DNA of 64,000 nucleotides from PALSA-505 sp036267135 (lineage in GTDB: Bacteria > Actinomycetota > Actinomycetes > Streptosporangiales > Streptosporangiaceae). The stretch covers positions 1-64,000 of the forward strand of contig DATAWQ010000034.1 in the NCBI GenBank assembly GCA_036267135.1, in the 5' to 3' direction. The translations under genes were made by a program, and so were the position numbers. Below, in pieces: positions 7,875 to 15,771 of the stretch. The number at the start of each line of letters is the position of its first letter. Positions within the stretch are counted from its first letter, which is position 1. The notes under the pieces were generated by a model. That model saw nothing but the letters and a program-made list of their open reading frames with translations, was not told where the DNA came from and ran no database searches.

Positions 7875-8867
7875 ATGGAACTGATTAAGAAGACCGGGAG
7901 ACCGTCAATACTACTGGCCCCGCCCGGGCTAAGCCTCGGGGAAGGGTGCGAATGGCTGTCTACCGCTAAATCCGATCTGCGCGGCACGCTCGACGCTGAG
8001 GGAGCCGTGCTGATACGCGGAATACCCATGAGTAACGAGGCCGACTTCGGGAAAATCCGAGACGTCGTCATCCGGCAACGTGCGCAGTATAAGGAGCAGG
8101 CGACTCCGCGGACCAGTTTCGGCGATGACGTCTACTCGTCGACGGATTTCCCGGCCGACCAGCGCATAATGCTGCACAACGAGAACAGCTATACACTTTC
8201 GTTTCCTGGGTTACTCCTCTTCGGTTGCCTGGAGGCGGCCGAGGAAGGAGGTGCGACTCCGGTAGCGGACTGCCGGAAGGTCCTGCAAGCGATCCCCTTG
8301 GATCTGGTCCAGCGGTTCCGGGAGGTGGGCTGGACACTTGTCCGCAACTACACCGACTACTTCGGTCTCGGCTGGCGAAAAGCATTCAGCGCGAGCGAAC
8401 CCGACGATGTACTGCGCTACTGCTCGGACAATAAGATAGGTGCTAGCTGGGAAGCAGACGGTCGCCTCCGCACCGTGCAACGGCGGTCGGCTTTGATCCG
8501 CCACCCGCTCCTGGGCGACGATCTTTGGTTCAACCATGTGGCGTTCTGGAACATCTGGTCATTCGATGAAGAAATTCGGAACGCCCTGCTGGACTCTCTT
8601 CCAGAGGACGAGTTGCCATACAACACTTTCTTTGGCGATGGTGAGCCTCTGAAGGAGCAGGAGGTCTGCGACCTGGTCTCGGCGTACGAGGCTGCCACCG
8701 TGCGGGAGGCCTGGCAGCCGGGCGACGTCATGCTGGTCGATAATCTGCTAGTGGCACATGGCCGCGATCCTTACCGCGGCAAGCGCAGAATTCTTGTTGC
8801 CATGGGGGAGGTTATCGATCTGGAGACCTGCGCCCCCACTGTTGCGCCGCAGCCGGGCTTCGGATGA
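7875..8867 (+). CDS. Fe(II)/2-oxoglutarate dioxygenase of the TauD/SyrP type
   Basis: A 330-residue TauD/TfdA-family protein. The iron-binding triad is visible as HNE (His101, Glu103) and His295 in LVAHGRDP, with Arg304/305 for 2-oxoglutarate. The substrate part carries HNENSYTLSFPGLLLFGC, resembling SyrP and other hydroxylases that act on amino acids held on NRPS carrier proteins. The start ATG 7875 has AGGAG at 7861-7865. It closes the azoxy-type operon. Its base composition is visibly more AT-rich than the genes that follow, which suggests the cluster was acquired. Hydroxylation of a carrier-bound residue is inferred from family and context. Confidence 0.85.
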   Translation: MELIKKTGRPSILLAPPGLSLGEGCEWLSTAKSDLRGTLDAEGAVLIRGIPMSNEADFGKIRDVVIRQRAQYKEQATPRTSFGDDVYSSTDFPADQRIMLHNENSYTLSFPGLLLFGCLEAAEEGGATPVADCRKVLQAIPLDLVQRFREVGWTLVRNYTDYFGLGWRKAFSASEPDDVLRYCSDNKIGASWEADGRLRTVQRRSALIRHPLLGDDLWFNHVAFWNIWSFDEEIRNALLDSLPEDELPYNTFFGDGEPLKEQEVCDLVSAYEAATVREAWQPGDVMLVDNLLVAHGRDPYRGKRRILVAMGEVIDLETCAPTVAPQPGFG

Positions 8868-8926
8868 GGTTGTGTTTCCCTTCGCTCTTCCTGCCCTGGT
8901 CTCTGCCGGGTCTTTAGACTTCAGCT

Positions 8927-9415
8927 GTGACACCTGACGATGATGGTGTGACGCCTGACGATGAGGGCGTGTTCGAGCTGGGCACCGATGGGCCGACGGC
9001 CATCCTGGTGGGCGTGGACGGATCCACCACGGCGGCCAGGGCAGCCTGGTACGCGGCCGGGCTCGGCCGCAGGCAGCGCGCCCGCGTGGTGGCCGTATAC
9101 GTCGAGCCGGGAGCCACCCTGGCGGGGGCGGCCCCCAGTGGCGCCGGCCTCTACCTGGCCCAGCAGGAAGCCTTCGACCAAGTGGCCGACGACCTCAGGC
9201 AGCGCGCCGAGGCGGTGTCCGCGGAACTGGGTGTGGACCTGACCTTCATGGCGGTGCACGGCGACCCGTTCACCGAACTGCGCCGGATCGCCGACGAGAT
9301 CCGGGCGGACGCGGTGGTGGTAGGCGCGTCTGCCAAGGCCGGGCACCGGCTGGTGGGATCGCTGGCCATCCGGCTGGTCCGGGCCAACCGGTGGCCGGTT
9401 ACCGTTGTGCCCTGA
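8927..9415 (+). CDS. Universal stress protein (UspA fold)
   Basis: A 162-residue single-domain UspA protein. It shows ILVGVDGSTTA near the N-terminus and the C-terminal nucleotide-binding loop DAVVVGASAKAGHRLVGS, followed by the hydrophobic end WPVTVVP. The loop spacing is slightly altered from the classical G-2-G-9-GS, so ATP binding is likely but not certain. The start is ambiguous: GTG 8927 and GTG 8948 lie in a short duplication that encodes VTPDD twice. The phosphoesterase starts 12 bases after its stop, so the two probably form an operon. It begins the chromosomal-type sequence after the biosynthetic cluster. Confidence 0.88.
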   Translation: MTPDDDGVTPDDEGVFELGTDGPTAILVGVDGSTTAARAAWYAAGLGRRQRARVVAVYVEPGATLAGAAPSGAGLYLAQQEAFDQVADDLRQRAEAVSAELGVDLTFMAVHGDPFTELRRIADEIRADAVVVGASAKAGHRLVGSLAIRLVRANRWPVTVVP

Positions 9416-9427
9416 CAGGGTGACGCC

Positions 9428-10855
9428 ATGCTGACCAATCTGGAGCGGGCCGCCGCCAGGCGGCGGCTGGCGCGCCGGCAGCCCGGCCCACAAGGTCGGC
9501 CGAACCCGGATCTGACCGCGGGCACTGACACGCTGCCCCAGATCGAGCACATCGTCATCTTGATGATGGAGAACCACTCCTACGACAACTACTTCGGCGT
9601 CCTCGACCACGGCGACGGGTTAGAGCTCGACCAGCAGGGGCGGCCGCTGGCCACCAACCCCTCGGCCGACGGCACCCCGGTCCGGATGCGGCGGTTCAAC
9701 GGCACTGTCCAGCAGCCGGAGGTCCCCACCCAAAGCTGGAACGCCAGCCACATCCAGTGGGACGGCGGCGCGAACACCGGCTTCGTACGCAGCGTCGAGC
9801 AGACCCTGCCGGCCGGGCTCGACGCCTCGATCCCGATGTCCTACTGGACCGGGCAGGACCTTCCCTTCTACTCCGGGCTGGCCCGGACCTTCCCGCTGGC
9901 GACCCGCTGGTTCTGCTCCTGCCTCGGCCCCACGTTCCCGAACCGGCGTTTCCTCATTTCCGGCACCGCCAACGGGATGATCGACGATCTGCCGTTCACC
10001 ATGCTCGAACAGCCGGCCCACGGCACGATCTTCGATCAGCTGGAGGCGCACGGGATCACCTGGGCCAATTACCACCAGCTCTCGCCGCTGCGGATTGGCT
10101 GGCGGCGGCTGTCGCACGCGCACGGCCTGAACTTCCTGCGTCTGGCCGCCGCGCTGATCGCCGGCCTGCTGCCCCGGCTGATCCCGGCCCTCACCGCCAA
10201 GCTGCAGGTCACGGCCGATCTGTACCCGCTGGGGTTCTTCCGCTCGGTCACCCATCTGCGGTCCATAGGCCGGTTCTGGGCCGACGCCGCCGCAGGAACG
10301 CTGCCCTCGGTCAGCATCGTGGACCCGGATTTCGGGCGATCATCGGAGGAGAACCCGCAGGACATCCGGGTCGGCGAGGCGCTCGCCGCCCAGGTCGTGA
10401 ACGCCGTCATGGTCGGCCCGGGCTGGCCGAAGACCCTGCTGATCTGGCTGTACGACGAGCACGGCGGCTACTACGACCACGTGCCTCCGCCGCCGGCCGA
10501 ACCGCCAGACGACGTGCCGGGCCGCAATCCGCTGAGCCGGTTTCCGTTGAACCTGCTCCGCTGGACCTCCCTGGGCCGCCGGATCGAGGAAGCCGACACC
10601 GGGCCGGACACTTACGCCCAGCTGGGCTTCCGGGTGCCGGCCGTCGTGGTGTCGCCCTACGCCAGGCCGGGGCACGTGAGCGACCAGGTCTACGACCACA
10701 CCTCGGTGTTGAAGTTCATCGAGCGCAAATGGAACCTCCCACCGCTCACCCGGCGCGACGCCGCGGCCCACGACTTCACCGACGACCTGCTCGACCTTGA
10801 TGGCCCTCCGGCCTTTGCGGTGCCGCCGTCTCTGCCGCCACCGGGAAGGCCGTGA
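9428..10855 (+). CDS. Phosphoesterase of the phospholipase C / acid phosphatase family, no signal peptide
   Basis: A 475-residue protein of the phosphoesterase family that includes bacterial phospholipase C. The metal site motifs are visible: ILMMENHSYDNYFG, WTGQDLPFYSGLA, SIVDPDFG and LIWLYDEHGGYYDHVPPP, with YDHTSVLKFIERKW near the end. The N-terminus is charged (many Arg) and has no hydrophobic segment, so it appears cytosolic, unlike the secreted homologue at 26.9 kb. The substrate could be a phospholipid head group or another phosphate ester and cannot be told from sequence. It follows the stress protein by 12 bases. Confidence 0.88.
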   Translation: MLTNLERAAARRRLARRQPGPQGRPNPDLTAGTDTLPQIEHIVILMMENHSYDNYFGVLDHGDGLELDQQGRPLATNPSADGTPVRMRRFNGTVQQPEVPTQSWNASHIQWDGGANTGFVRSVEQTLPAGLDASIPMSYWTGQDLPFYSGLARTFPLATRWFCSCLGPTFPNRRFLISGTANGMIDDLPFTMLEQPAHGTIFDQLEAHGITWANYHQLSPLRIGWRRLSHAHGLNFLRLAAALIAGLLPRLIPALTAKLQVTADLYPLGFFRSVTHLRSIGRFWADAAAGTLPSVSIVDPDFGRSSEENPQDIRVGEALAAQVVNAVMVGPGWPKTLLIWLYDEHGGYYDHVPPPPAEPPDDVPGRNPLSRFPLNLLRWTSLGRRIEEADTGPDTYAQLGFRVPAVVVSPYARPGHVSDQVYDHTSVLKFIERKWNLPPLTRRDAAAHDFTDDLLDLDGPPAFAVPPSLPPPGRP

Positions 10856-10952
10856 GACCCAGCCGGTCTTCACCCCCGTGTCCTGGGACTGCACCGATTG
10901 AGCGCGGGTAGCCTGGCCGGGCACATCACCGAACCTTGGGGGAGTCCCTGTC

Positions 10953-11162
10953 ATGCGGCTGAGCGCGCGAAACCAGATCCCGGCCACGATCTCGAGGATC
11001 ACCACCGGGGAAGCGATCGCCAACGTGGAACTGGACGCGGCCGGCGTCCGGCTGGTGGCCTCGATCACCGTGGAGGCCGTCCGCGACCTTGGCTTGGCCG
11101 AGGGTAGCGAGGTCACTGCCGTCATCAAGGCATCCGACGTCATCGTGGCCATCGGCGACTGA
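10953..11162 (+). CDS. Molbindin-like TOBE domain protein
   Basis: A 69-residue single TOBE (Mop) domain: MRLSARNQIPATISRITTGE at the start and GSEVTAVIKASDVIVAIGD at the end. Free-standing TOBE proteins bind molybdate or tungstate as oligomers and store or buffer it in the cytosol. The full length matches the family of about 68-70 residues. GGGGGA lies about ten bases upstream of the ATG. No molybdenum transporter or cofactor gene is next to it. Confidence 0.88.
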   Translation: MRLSARNQIPATISRITTGEAIANVELDAAGVRLVASITVEAVRDLGLAEGSEVTAVIKASDVIVAIGD

Positions 11163-11488
11163 GCCTGACTTCCGTCCGTCCGGGAGCCGCCCCGAGGTGC
11201 CGGGCCGTCCCGGGGTTCCAGCCGGGCCAGCGCCGCCCCGGCTGGAAAGCCGGGTCCACTGGCCGGTGTCCAGTTCGGCCGGGTCGAACCCGAACAGCTC
11301 GACCTGGCCTGGCCCGATCAGTGGCCGGCGCGGCCCGAACCCGGCTAGCTCGTCGGTGCCGTCACCCAGCAGATGGGTCATGCCCATCCGGCGCCGGCTA
11401 TTCGCCGCCCCGTCAGCCACGCCCATCCCGCCCAGTTCGCATGGCAACACCCTGCTACGTGCCGACCCGCGATCGATCCGGATATCGC
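11163..11488. other. Intergenic stretch without a convincing gene
   Basis: About 326 bases between the molbindin and the MerR operator. The reverse strand can be read as THLLGDGTDELAGFGPRRP followed by VELFGFDPAELD, which looks protein-like. The frame then runs antisense into the molbindin and has no clear ribosome binding site, so I treat it as a possible gene remnant only. No hairpin of note was found. Confidence 0.4.
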
Positions 11489-11519
11489 TTGACCCTCACG
11501 TAGCGTCAGGCGGCACAGT
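11489..11519 (+). promoter_or_regulatory. MerR-type promoter/operator with 19-bp spacer
   Basis: TTGACC at 11489-11494 can serve as -35. A candidate -10 (ACAGTG, 11514-11519) follows after 19 bases, the long spacing typical of MerR-controlled promoters. The spacer holds the imperfect palindrome CCTCACGTAGCGTCAGG (11494-11510). Transcription would start near 11526, at the GTG start codon, which suggests a leaderless autoregulated mRNA. Confidence 0.72.
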
Positions 11520-11526
11520 GGTCGGT

Positions 11527-12300
11527 GTGGACGACGACACCTACACCGTGGGGGCTGTGGCCGGGCTGGCCGGCGTGTCGGTGCGCACCCTGCACCACTA
11601 CGACCAGATCGAGCTGCTGCGCCCGGGGGCGCGCAGCGCGGCCGGGTACCGGCTCTACTCGCTGGCCGATCTGAAGCGGCTGCAGCAGATCCTGTACTAC
11701 CGGGAACTCGGCTTCGGCCTGGACGAGATCGCTGGCATCATGTCCGGCCACGGTGAGGATGTCTTCACCCACCTGCGCAGGCAGCACCGGCTGCTGCGCG
11801 AGCAGATCGGCCGCCGCCAGGACCTGCTGGCGGCCATCGAAAAGGAGATGGAGGCAGTCAATATGGGCATCTCACTCAGCCCACAGGAGCAATTCGAGAT
11901 CTTCGGCACCGACCAGGTCGGCGGCGAATGGGCGCAGGAAGCCGAACGGCGCTGGAGTGACACGGAGGCCTGGCGGCAGTCCCAGCGGCGCGCGGCCAGC
12001 TACACCAAGCAGGACTGGATCGAGATCCAGGCGGAGGCGACCGCGATCAACCGCGAGTTCCTGGACGCGATGCGGGCGGGCGCCCCGGCCACCGGCGAGC
12101 GCGCTATGGGCGCCGCCGAGCACCACCGGCAGCACATCAGCCAGCGGTTCTGCGACTGCGACCGGGCCATGCACCGCGGCCTGGCCGAGATGTACATCGG
12201 CGACGAGCGGTTCAGCCGCAGCTACGAGGAGCTGGCGCCGGGCCTGGCCCAGTACGTGCACGACGCGATGCTGGCCAACGCCGGCCGTGCCACCCGCTAA
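11527..12300 (+). CDS. MerR family regulator, TipA-like (MerR + TipAS effector domain)
   Basis: A 257-residue protein. The N-terminal MerR helix-turn-helix reads YTVGAVAGLAGVSVRTLHHYD and is followed by a second wing with GYRLYSLADLKRLQQILYYR and a coiled dimerisation helix. The C-terminal about 120 residues (EAERRWSDTEAWRQSQRR and HRQHISQRFCDCD) match the TipAS antibiotic-recognition domain. TipA-type proteins bind thiopeptides or other ligands and activate multidrug genes. GTG 11527 is chosen because of the promoter geometry; GTG 11518 is possible. The operator just upstream indicates autoregulation. No efflux gene is adjacent. Confidence 0.9.
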   Translation: MDDDTYTVGAVAGLAGVSVRTLHHYDQIELLRPGARSAAGYRLYSLADLKRLQQILYYRELGFGLDEIAGIMSGHGEDVFTHLRRQHRLLREQIGRRQDLLAAIEKEMEAVNMGISLSPQEQFEIFGTDQVGGEWAQEAERRWSDTEAWRQSQRRAASYTKQDWIEIQAEATAINREFLDAMRAGAPATGERAMGAAEHHRQHISQRFCDCDRAMHRGLAEMYIGDERFSRSYEELAPGLAQYVHDAMLANAGRATR

Positions 12301-12375
12301 CCTCGGCCGGCGGATAGCGGGCATTACCTACCGGTCTGCAGGTATACGGAGGGTAAGAGCGGCTACGCTGAGCTG

Positions 12376-14892
12376 GTGAGTGGCGAGGCACCCGCCGGGG
12401 ATGCCGCGAAGTCGCCCGCGGCGCGCCTGACCGGACTGCGCGCGCGCCTTGGCCTGAGCCAGGAGCAGTTGGCGCGGGAACTTGGCGTCTCCTTCGCCAC
12501 CGTCAACCGGTGGGAGACCGGTCACACCCGGATGTCGGCCAAGGCCGCCCGCGCGCTGGACGAGTTCGAGGCGCGCGGTGCGGCCGAACGGCCGCCTCCG
12601 CTCAGCGACGCCCTGCCGGTCTCCCAGTCCAGCTTCGTCGGCCGCGCCAGGGAACTGGCCGAGCTGTCCGGGCTGCTCGGGTCCGCCCGGCTCATCACGC
12701 TGATCGGGCCGGGCGGGGCGGGCAAGACCAGGCTGGCCATCGAGGCGATCCGCCGTCGGCCTCCGTCCGGTGGGCCCCAGCCAGGCGACGAGGTGGTGTT
12801 CGTCCCGCTCGAGCACTTGCGGGCGCTCGAGTCGCTCGTCGCCGCGGTGGCCTTCGCCCTGCGGGTGCGGGACCAGCCGGGGGTGCCGGTGGTGGCCACG
12901 GTCGAGGAGGCCCTGCGCGCCGCGCCCAGGCTCATCCTGCTCGACGGCGCCGAGCACCTGCGCACCGAGGTGGCCGAGCTGGTCAGCAGGCTGCTGACCG
13001 GCGTTCCCCGGCTACGGGTGGTGGTCACCAGCCGGCTGCTGCTCGGGGTGCCCGGCGAGGTGTGCTGGACCGTGCCGCCGCTGGCCTGCCCCTCGGCTGC
13101 GGCCCCGGTCTCCGACATCTCCTCTTCCGACGCGGTCCAGTTGTTCATGGCCAGGGCGGCGGAGCGGCTGCCCGGATTCAGCCGCGCGGACGTCGCCCCG
13201 CACGCCATCGCCGAGCTGTGCCGCCGCCTGGACGCCCTGCCGCTGGCCATCGAGCTGATGGCCGGCTGGGTCGGCACGCTGTCGGTGCAGGAAATCATGC
13301 AGCAGCAGGCGGTGCTGCTGAACGAGGAACCGGACGGCCCGGGCGGCGGGGGCCTGGCCAGCGTCATGCGCCGCAGCTATGAGCTGCTGCAGCCCGAGCC
13401 GCAGCGACTGCTCCCGGTGCTGAGCGTCTTCGCCGGCGCGTTCACGCTGGACGACGCGCGTGCGGTCAGCGGTCTGGCCGGACCGGCGCTGCCCCGGTCG
13501 ATCCGGGCTCTGGTGGACGCGTCCTGGCTCGCGGTCACCCACGGCGGCGAGCGCAACCGGTTCACCATGCTGGAGACCATGCGCGCCTTCACCGGCACGC
13601 TGCTCGGGGAGCGGCCGGACGCCCGGGAGGTCCGCGGCAGGCACGCCGAGCATTTCGCCGAGATCGCCCGCGGCAGCGAGACCGGTCTCGGCGGCGCCGA
13701 CGCCGCCGAGTGGAAGGCCAGGACCCAGGCCGCGATCGGCGACCTCAACGTCGCGCTGCACTGGGCGGACGAGAACGCCGATACCGAACTCGGCCTGGAG
13801 ATGAGCGCGGCGCTGTGGCGCTGGTGGCTGCATAGCGGCCGGCTGCTGGCCGGGCGGAGCTGGCTCGGCACGTTCCTGGCCCGGGGCGGCCAGCGCCGGG
13901 ACGAACGGACCGGTGCGGCGTTCTGCTCGGCCGCCATCCTCGCCGCCGAGAACGGGGACTACACCGAGGCCATCCGCCAGGGCCGGGTCGCGCTCGGCAT
14001 CTTCGAGCAGCTCGACCTGCCCGTGCGCACCGCGCTGGCCGCGACCGTGCTCGGCTCGACGCACCGCTACCTGGGGGACCTGGCCGCGGCCAGGCGCTGC
14101 TTCGAACGAGCCATGGCGCTGCGGGAGGCGGCCGGCGACCGCCAGGGCGTCTCCGCCGCGCTGAACAACCTGGCCCTGCTTGAGCTGGACGACGGCGACA
14201 ACGGCCGGGCCCTTCAGCTGTTCGAGCAGGCCCTGGTGGTCAAGCGCCAGCTCGGCGAGCCCCAGGCCCTGGCCGTCGGCCTCAACAACCTGGCCGACCT
14301 GCTCATCAAGATCGGCAGGCTGGACCCGGCCGCCACCGCCGTGGCCGAGGCCGCCGAACTCGCCGCCGGCCTCGGCAACCCGCAGCTCATCGGCACGACC
14401 CGGTGCAACCAGGGCGACATCGCCGCCAGGCAGGAGCGCTGGCCCGAGGCGGCCGAGCACTACGCCGCCGCGGTGCTCGCCCACCGCCAGGCCGGCCACG
14501 CCAACGACGCGGTGATGGCCATGATCGGCCTGGGTCTGGCCGACTACCACCTCGGCCACCAGGACGAAGCCACCCGTGGGCTGCGCGAGGCCGAGGCCAT
14601 CGCCACCCAGATCGCCAACCCGCAGCGCCTGGCCGAGGTGCGCGCCGCGCTGGCCGAGGTCGGCGCCCAGACGGCCGGCGCTCTGCCCGACGGCCTGACC
14701 GCCCGCCAGGCCGAGGTGCTCGGGCTGCTCGCCGCGGGGATGAGCAACAAGGAGATCGCCGGCGAGCTGTACTTGAGCCCCGCCACCGTCGAGCGCCACC
14801 TGGCCACCATCTACCGCAAGCTCGGCCTAACCGGCCGCGTAGAAGCCACCCGCTACGCCATCCGCCTCGGCCTAGCCGCCCCCTCCCGCTAA
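12376..14892 (+). CDS. Large STAND regulator: XRE helix-turn-helix, NB-ARC ATPase, TPRs, LuxR helix-turn-helix
   Basis: An 838-residue protein. Residues about 15-70 form a Cro/C1-type helix-turn-helix (LGLSQEQLARELGVSFATVNR). A NB-ARC ATPase follows, with the Walker A loop LIGPGGAGKTRLA (about 115) and ILLDGAEHL as Walker B. Several TPR-like repeats cover roughly 480-760 (LNNLALLELDDG, LNNLADLLIKIG). The end is a LuxR/GerE helix-turn-helix (LTARQAEVLGLLAAGMSNKE, then SPATVERHLATIYRKLGL). AfsR- and LuxR-LAL-type STAND proteins normally carry one DNA-binding domain; here one sits at each end. The start is GTG 12376. The ligand and targets are unknown. Confidence 0.92.
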   Translation: MSGEAPAGDAAKSPAARLTGLRARLGLSQEQLARELGVSFATVNRWETGHTRMSAKAARALDEFEARGAAERPPPLSDALPVSQSSFVGRARELAELSGLLGSARLITLIGPGGAGKTRLAIEAIRRRPPSGGPQPGDEVVFVPLEHLRALESLVAAVAFALRVRDQPGVPVVATVEEALRAAPRLILLDGAEHLRTEVAELVSRLLTGVPRLRVVVTSRLLLGVPGEVCWTVPPLACPSAAAPVSDISSSDAVQLFMARAAERLPGFSRADVAPHAIAELCRRLDALPLAIELMAGWVGTLSVQEIMQQQAVLLNEEPDGPGGGGLASVMRRSYELLQPEPQRLLPVLSVFAGAFTLDDARAVSGLAGPALPRSIRALVDASWLAVTHGGERNRFTMLETMRAFTGTLLGERPDAREVRGRHAEHFAEIARGSETGLGGADAAEWKARTQAAIGDLNVALHWADENADTELGLEMSAALWRWWLHSGRLLAGRSWLGTFLARGGQRRDERTGAAFCSAAILAAENGDYTEAIRQGRVALGIFEQLDLPVRTALAATVLGSTHRYLGDLAAARRCFERAMALREAAGDRQGVSAALNNLALLELDDGDNGRALQLFEQALVVKRQLGEPQALAVGLNNLADLLIKIGRLDPAATAVAEAAELAAGLGNPQLIGTTRCNQGDIAARQERWPEAAEHYAAAVLAHRQAGHANDAVMAMIGLGLADYHLGHQDEATRGLREAEAIATQIANPQRLAEVRAALAEVGAQTAGALPDGLTARQAEVLGLLAAGMSNKEIAGELYLSPATVERHLATIYRKLGLTGRVEATRYAIRLGLAAPSR

Positions 14893-14940
14893 CCCCGTTC
14901 CTCCCCCTCACCCACCCCGCCTCCCTCGTTAACCCCACCC

Positions 14941-14980
14941 CCTCGCTAACCTCGCCAACCCCTCGCTAACCTCGCCAACC
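14941..14980. repeat. Perfect 20-bp tandem duplication in a degenerate C/T-rich tract
   Basis: CCTCGCTAACCTCGCCAACC occurs twice in direct succession (14941-14960, 14961-14980). Degenerate versions of CTCGCTAACCC and CTGTTCCCCTCGC continue to about 15055 and back to the stop codon of the STAND regulator at 14892. Confidence 0.85.
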
Positions 14981-15117
14981 CCTCCTCGTTCCCCTCGCTA
15001 ACCCTGTTCCCCTCGCCGACCCTGTTCCTTCGCTAACGCCACCCTCTCGCTCACCTCAATCGCAACCCACGCCAGACCTCGGCAACCCCATCCGTCTCAG
15101 TGTTCCCAAAGAGAGGG

Positions 15118-15167
15118 TATGGCTGTGGCAACGTATCCATAAGAGAGGGTACGTTGCCACAGCCATA
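15118..15167. repeat. Perfect 18-bp inverted repeat with 14-base loop
   Basis: Arms at 15118-15135 (TATGGCTGTGGCAACGTA) and 15150-15167 are exact complements. The 11-mer AAGAGAGGGTA occurs just before the left arm (15109-15119) and again from the loop into the right arm (15141-15151). There is no T-run, so it is a poor intrinsic terminator; a small RNA, an attachment site or a mobile hairpin are alternatives. Confidence 0.85.
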
Positions 15168-15302
15168 TCGCAAAGAAGGTAGCTCGTCCGCGTAAGTAAG
15201 GCGCCCGTCCGCGCTCTGCCCGAAGTCCCCCACGCCCTGTCAATGAGTGACCTTCTCCTCACCCTCCGCGCTGAGCTACCCAGTGAATCGGCGCCGTCGT
15301 GG

Positions 15303-15370
15303 CTTATCCCGCGCTACGACCAAAAACGATCTCCAAAAATCGTTTGCTACCCCCCACGGCGCGGGATAAG
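15303..15370. repeat. Nested inverted repeats (12-bp outer, 7-bp inner)
   Basis: The outer arms CTTATCCCGCGC (15303-15314) and GCGCGGGATAAG (15359-15370) are perfect complements. Between them AAACGAT (15324-15330) and ATCGTTT (15339-15345) form a second hairpin in an unusually AT-rich patch. The layout resembles the end of a small non-autonomous element or a structured RNA. Confidence 0.8.
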
Positions 15371-15469
15371 TGCGGGCTGGACGTAGATAAATGGGAGGTC
15401 GTACGGAGGGCGTTGAGGAGTCGTACGCGCGGGGGCATGGTGGCCGAGGCCGGGGGTGACGCGGGTCGT

Positions 15470-15600
15470 GGTGGTGGCGGAGGTGGTGTGGGTTGTGGGT
15501 GGTTGGGGGTGGCGGCGGTGATGGTGGCGGGACTGAGGGTGGTGCGGGTCGTGGTGGTTGGGGTGATGCGGGTCGTGGTGGTGGCGGGGGGCGTGGGTGT
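15470..15600 (+). repeat. G-rich low-complexity tract
   Basis: The + strand is made almost only of GGTGGC, GGGTGG and GGGTCG units, with many runs of three or more G. It could form G-quadruplexes on the + strand. The tract ends about 170 bases upstream of the AIM24 gene, inside the likely promoter region or leader. Confidence 0.75.
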
Positions 15601-15771
15601 TATAACACGGGGGCCCAGGGGGGCGGGGTGAGGCTGGAACCGGGAGGAAGTTCCTGTGTGGGGCGTACCTGGTCCGGCGCGGGATGCATGGTTTCCATGA
15701 TGTGGGCGGGTGGGGCGGGGCCGTAAACCTGTAGTAGTGACAAACGGTCCCCGGGAAGGACAGGGCGGGAC

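Larger units (their letters stand above)
14893..15771. other. Long non-coding, repeat-rich intergenic block
   Basis: About 880 bases without a believable gene. In order it holds a C/T-rich degenerate repeat tract (14893-15060), a perfect 18-bp hairpin (15118-15167), a nested pair of inverted repeats (15303-15370) and a strongly G-rich tract (about 15470-15600). Open frames here are low-complexity products of the base bias. The block ends at the AIM24 gene. Confidence 0.8.

Noticed and set aside
10926..11450. Reverse-strand gene over the molbindin and its downstream gap
   Set aside because: Part of it reads protein-like, but the frame is antisense to the molbindin with no start signal; listed only as a possible remnant.
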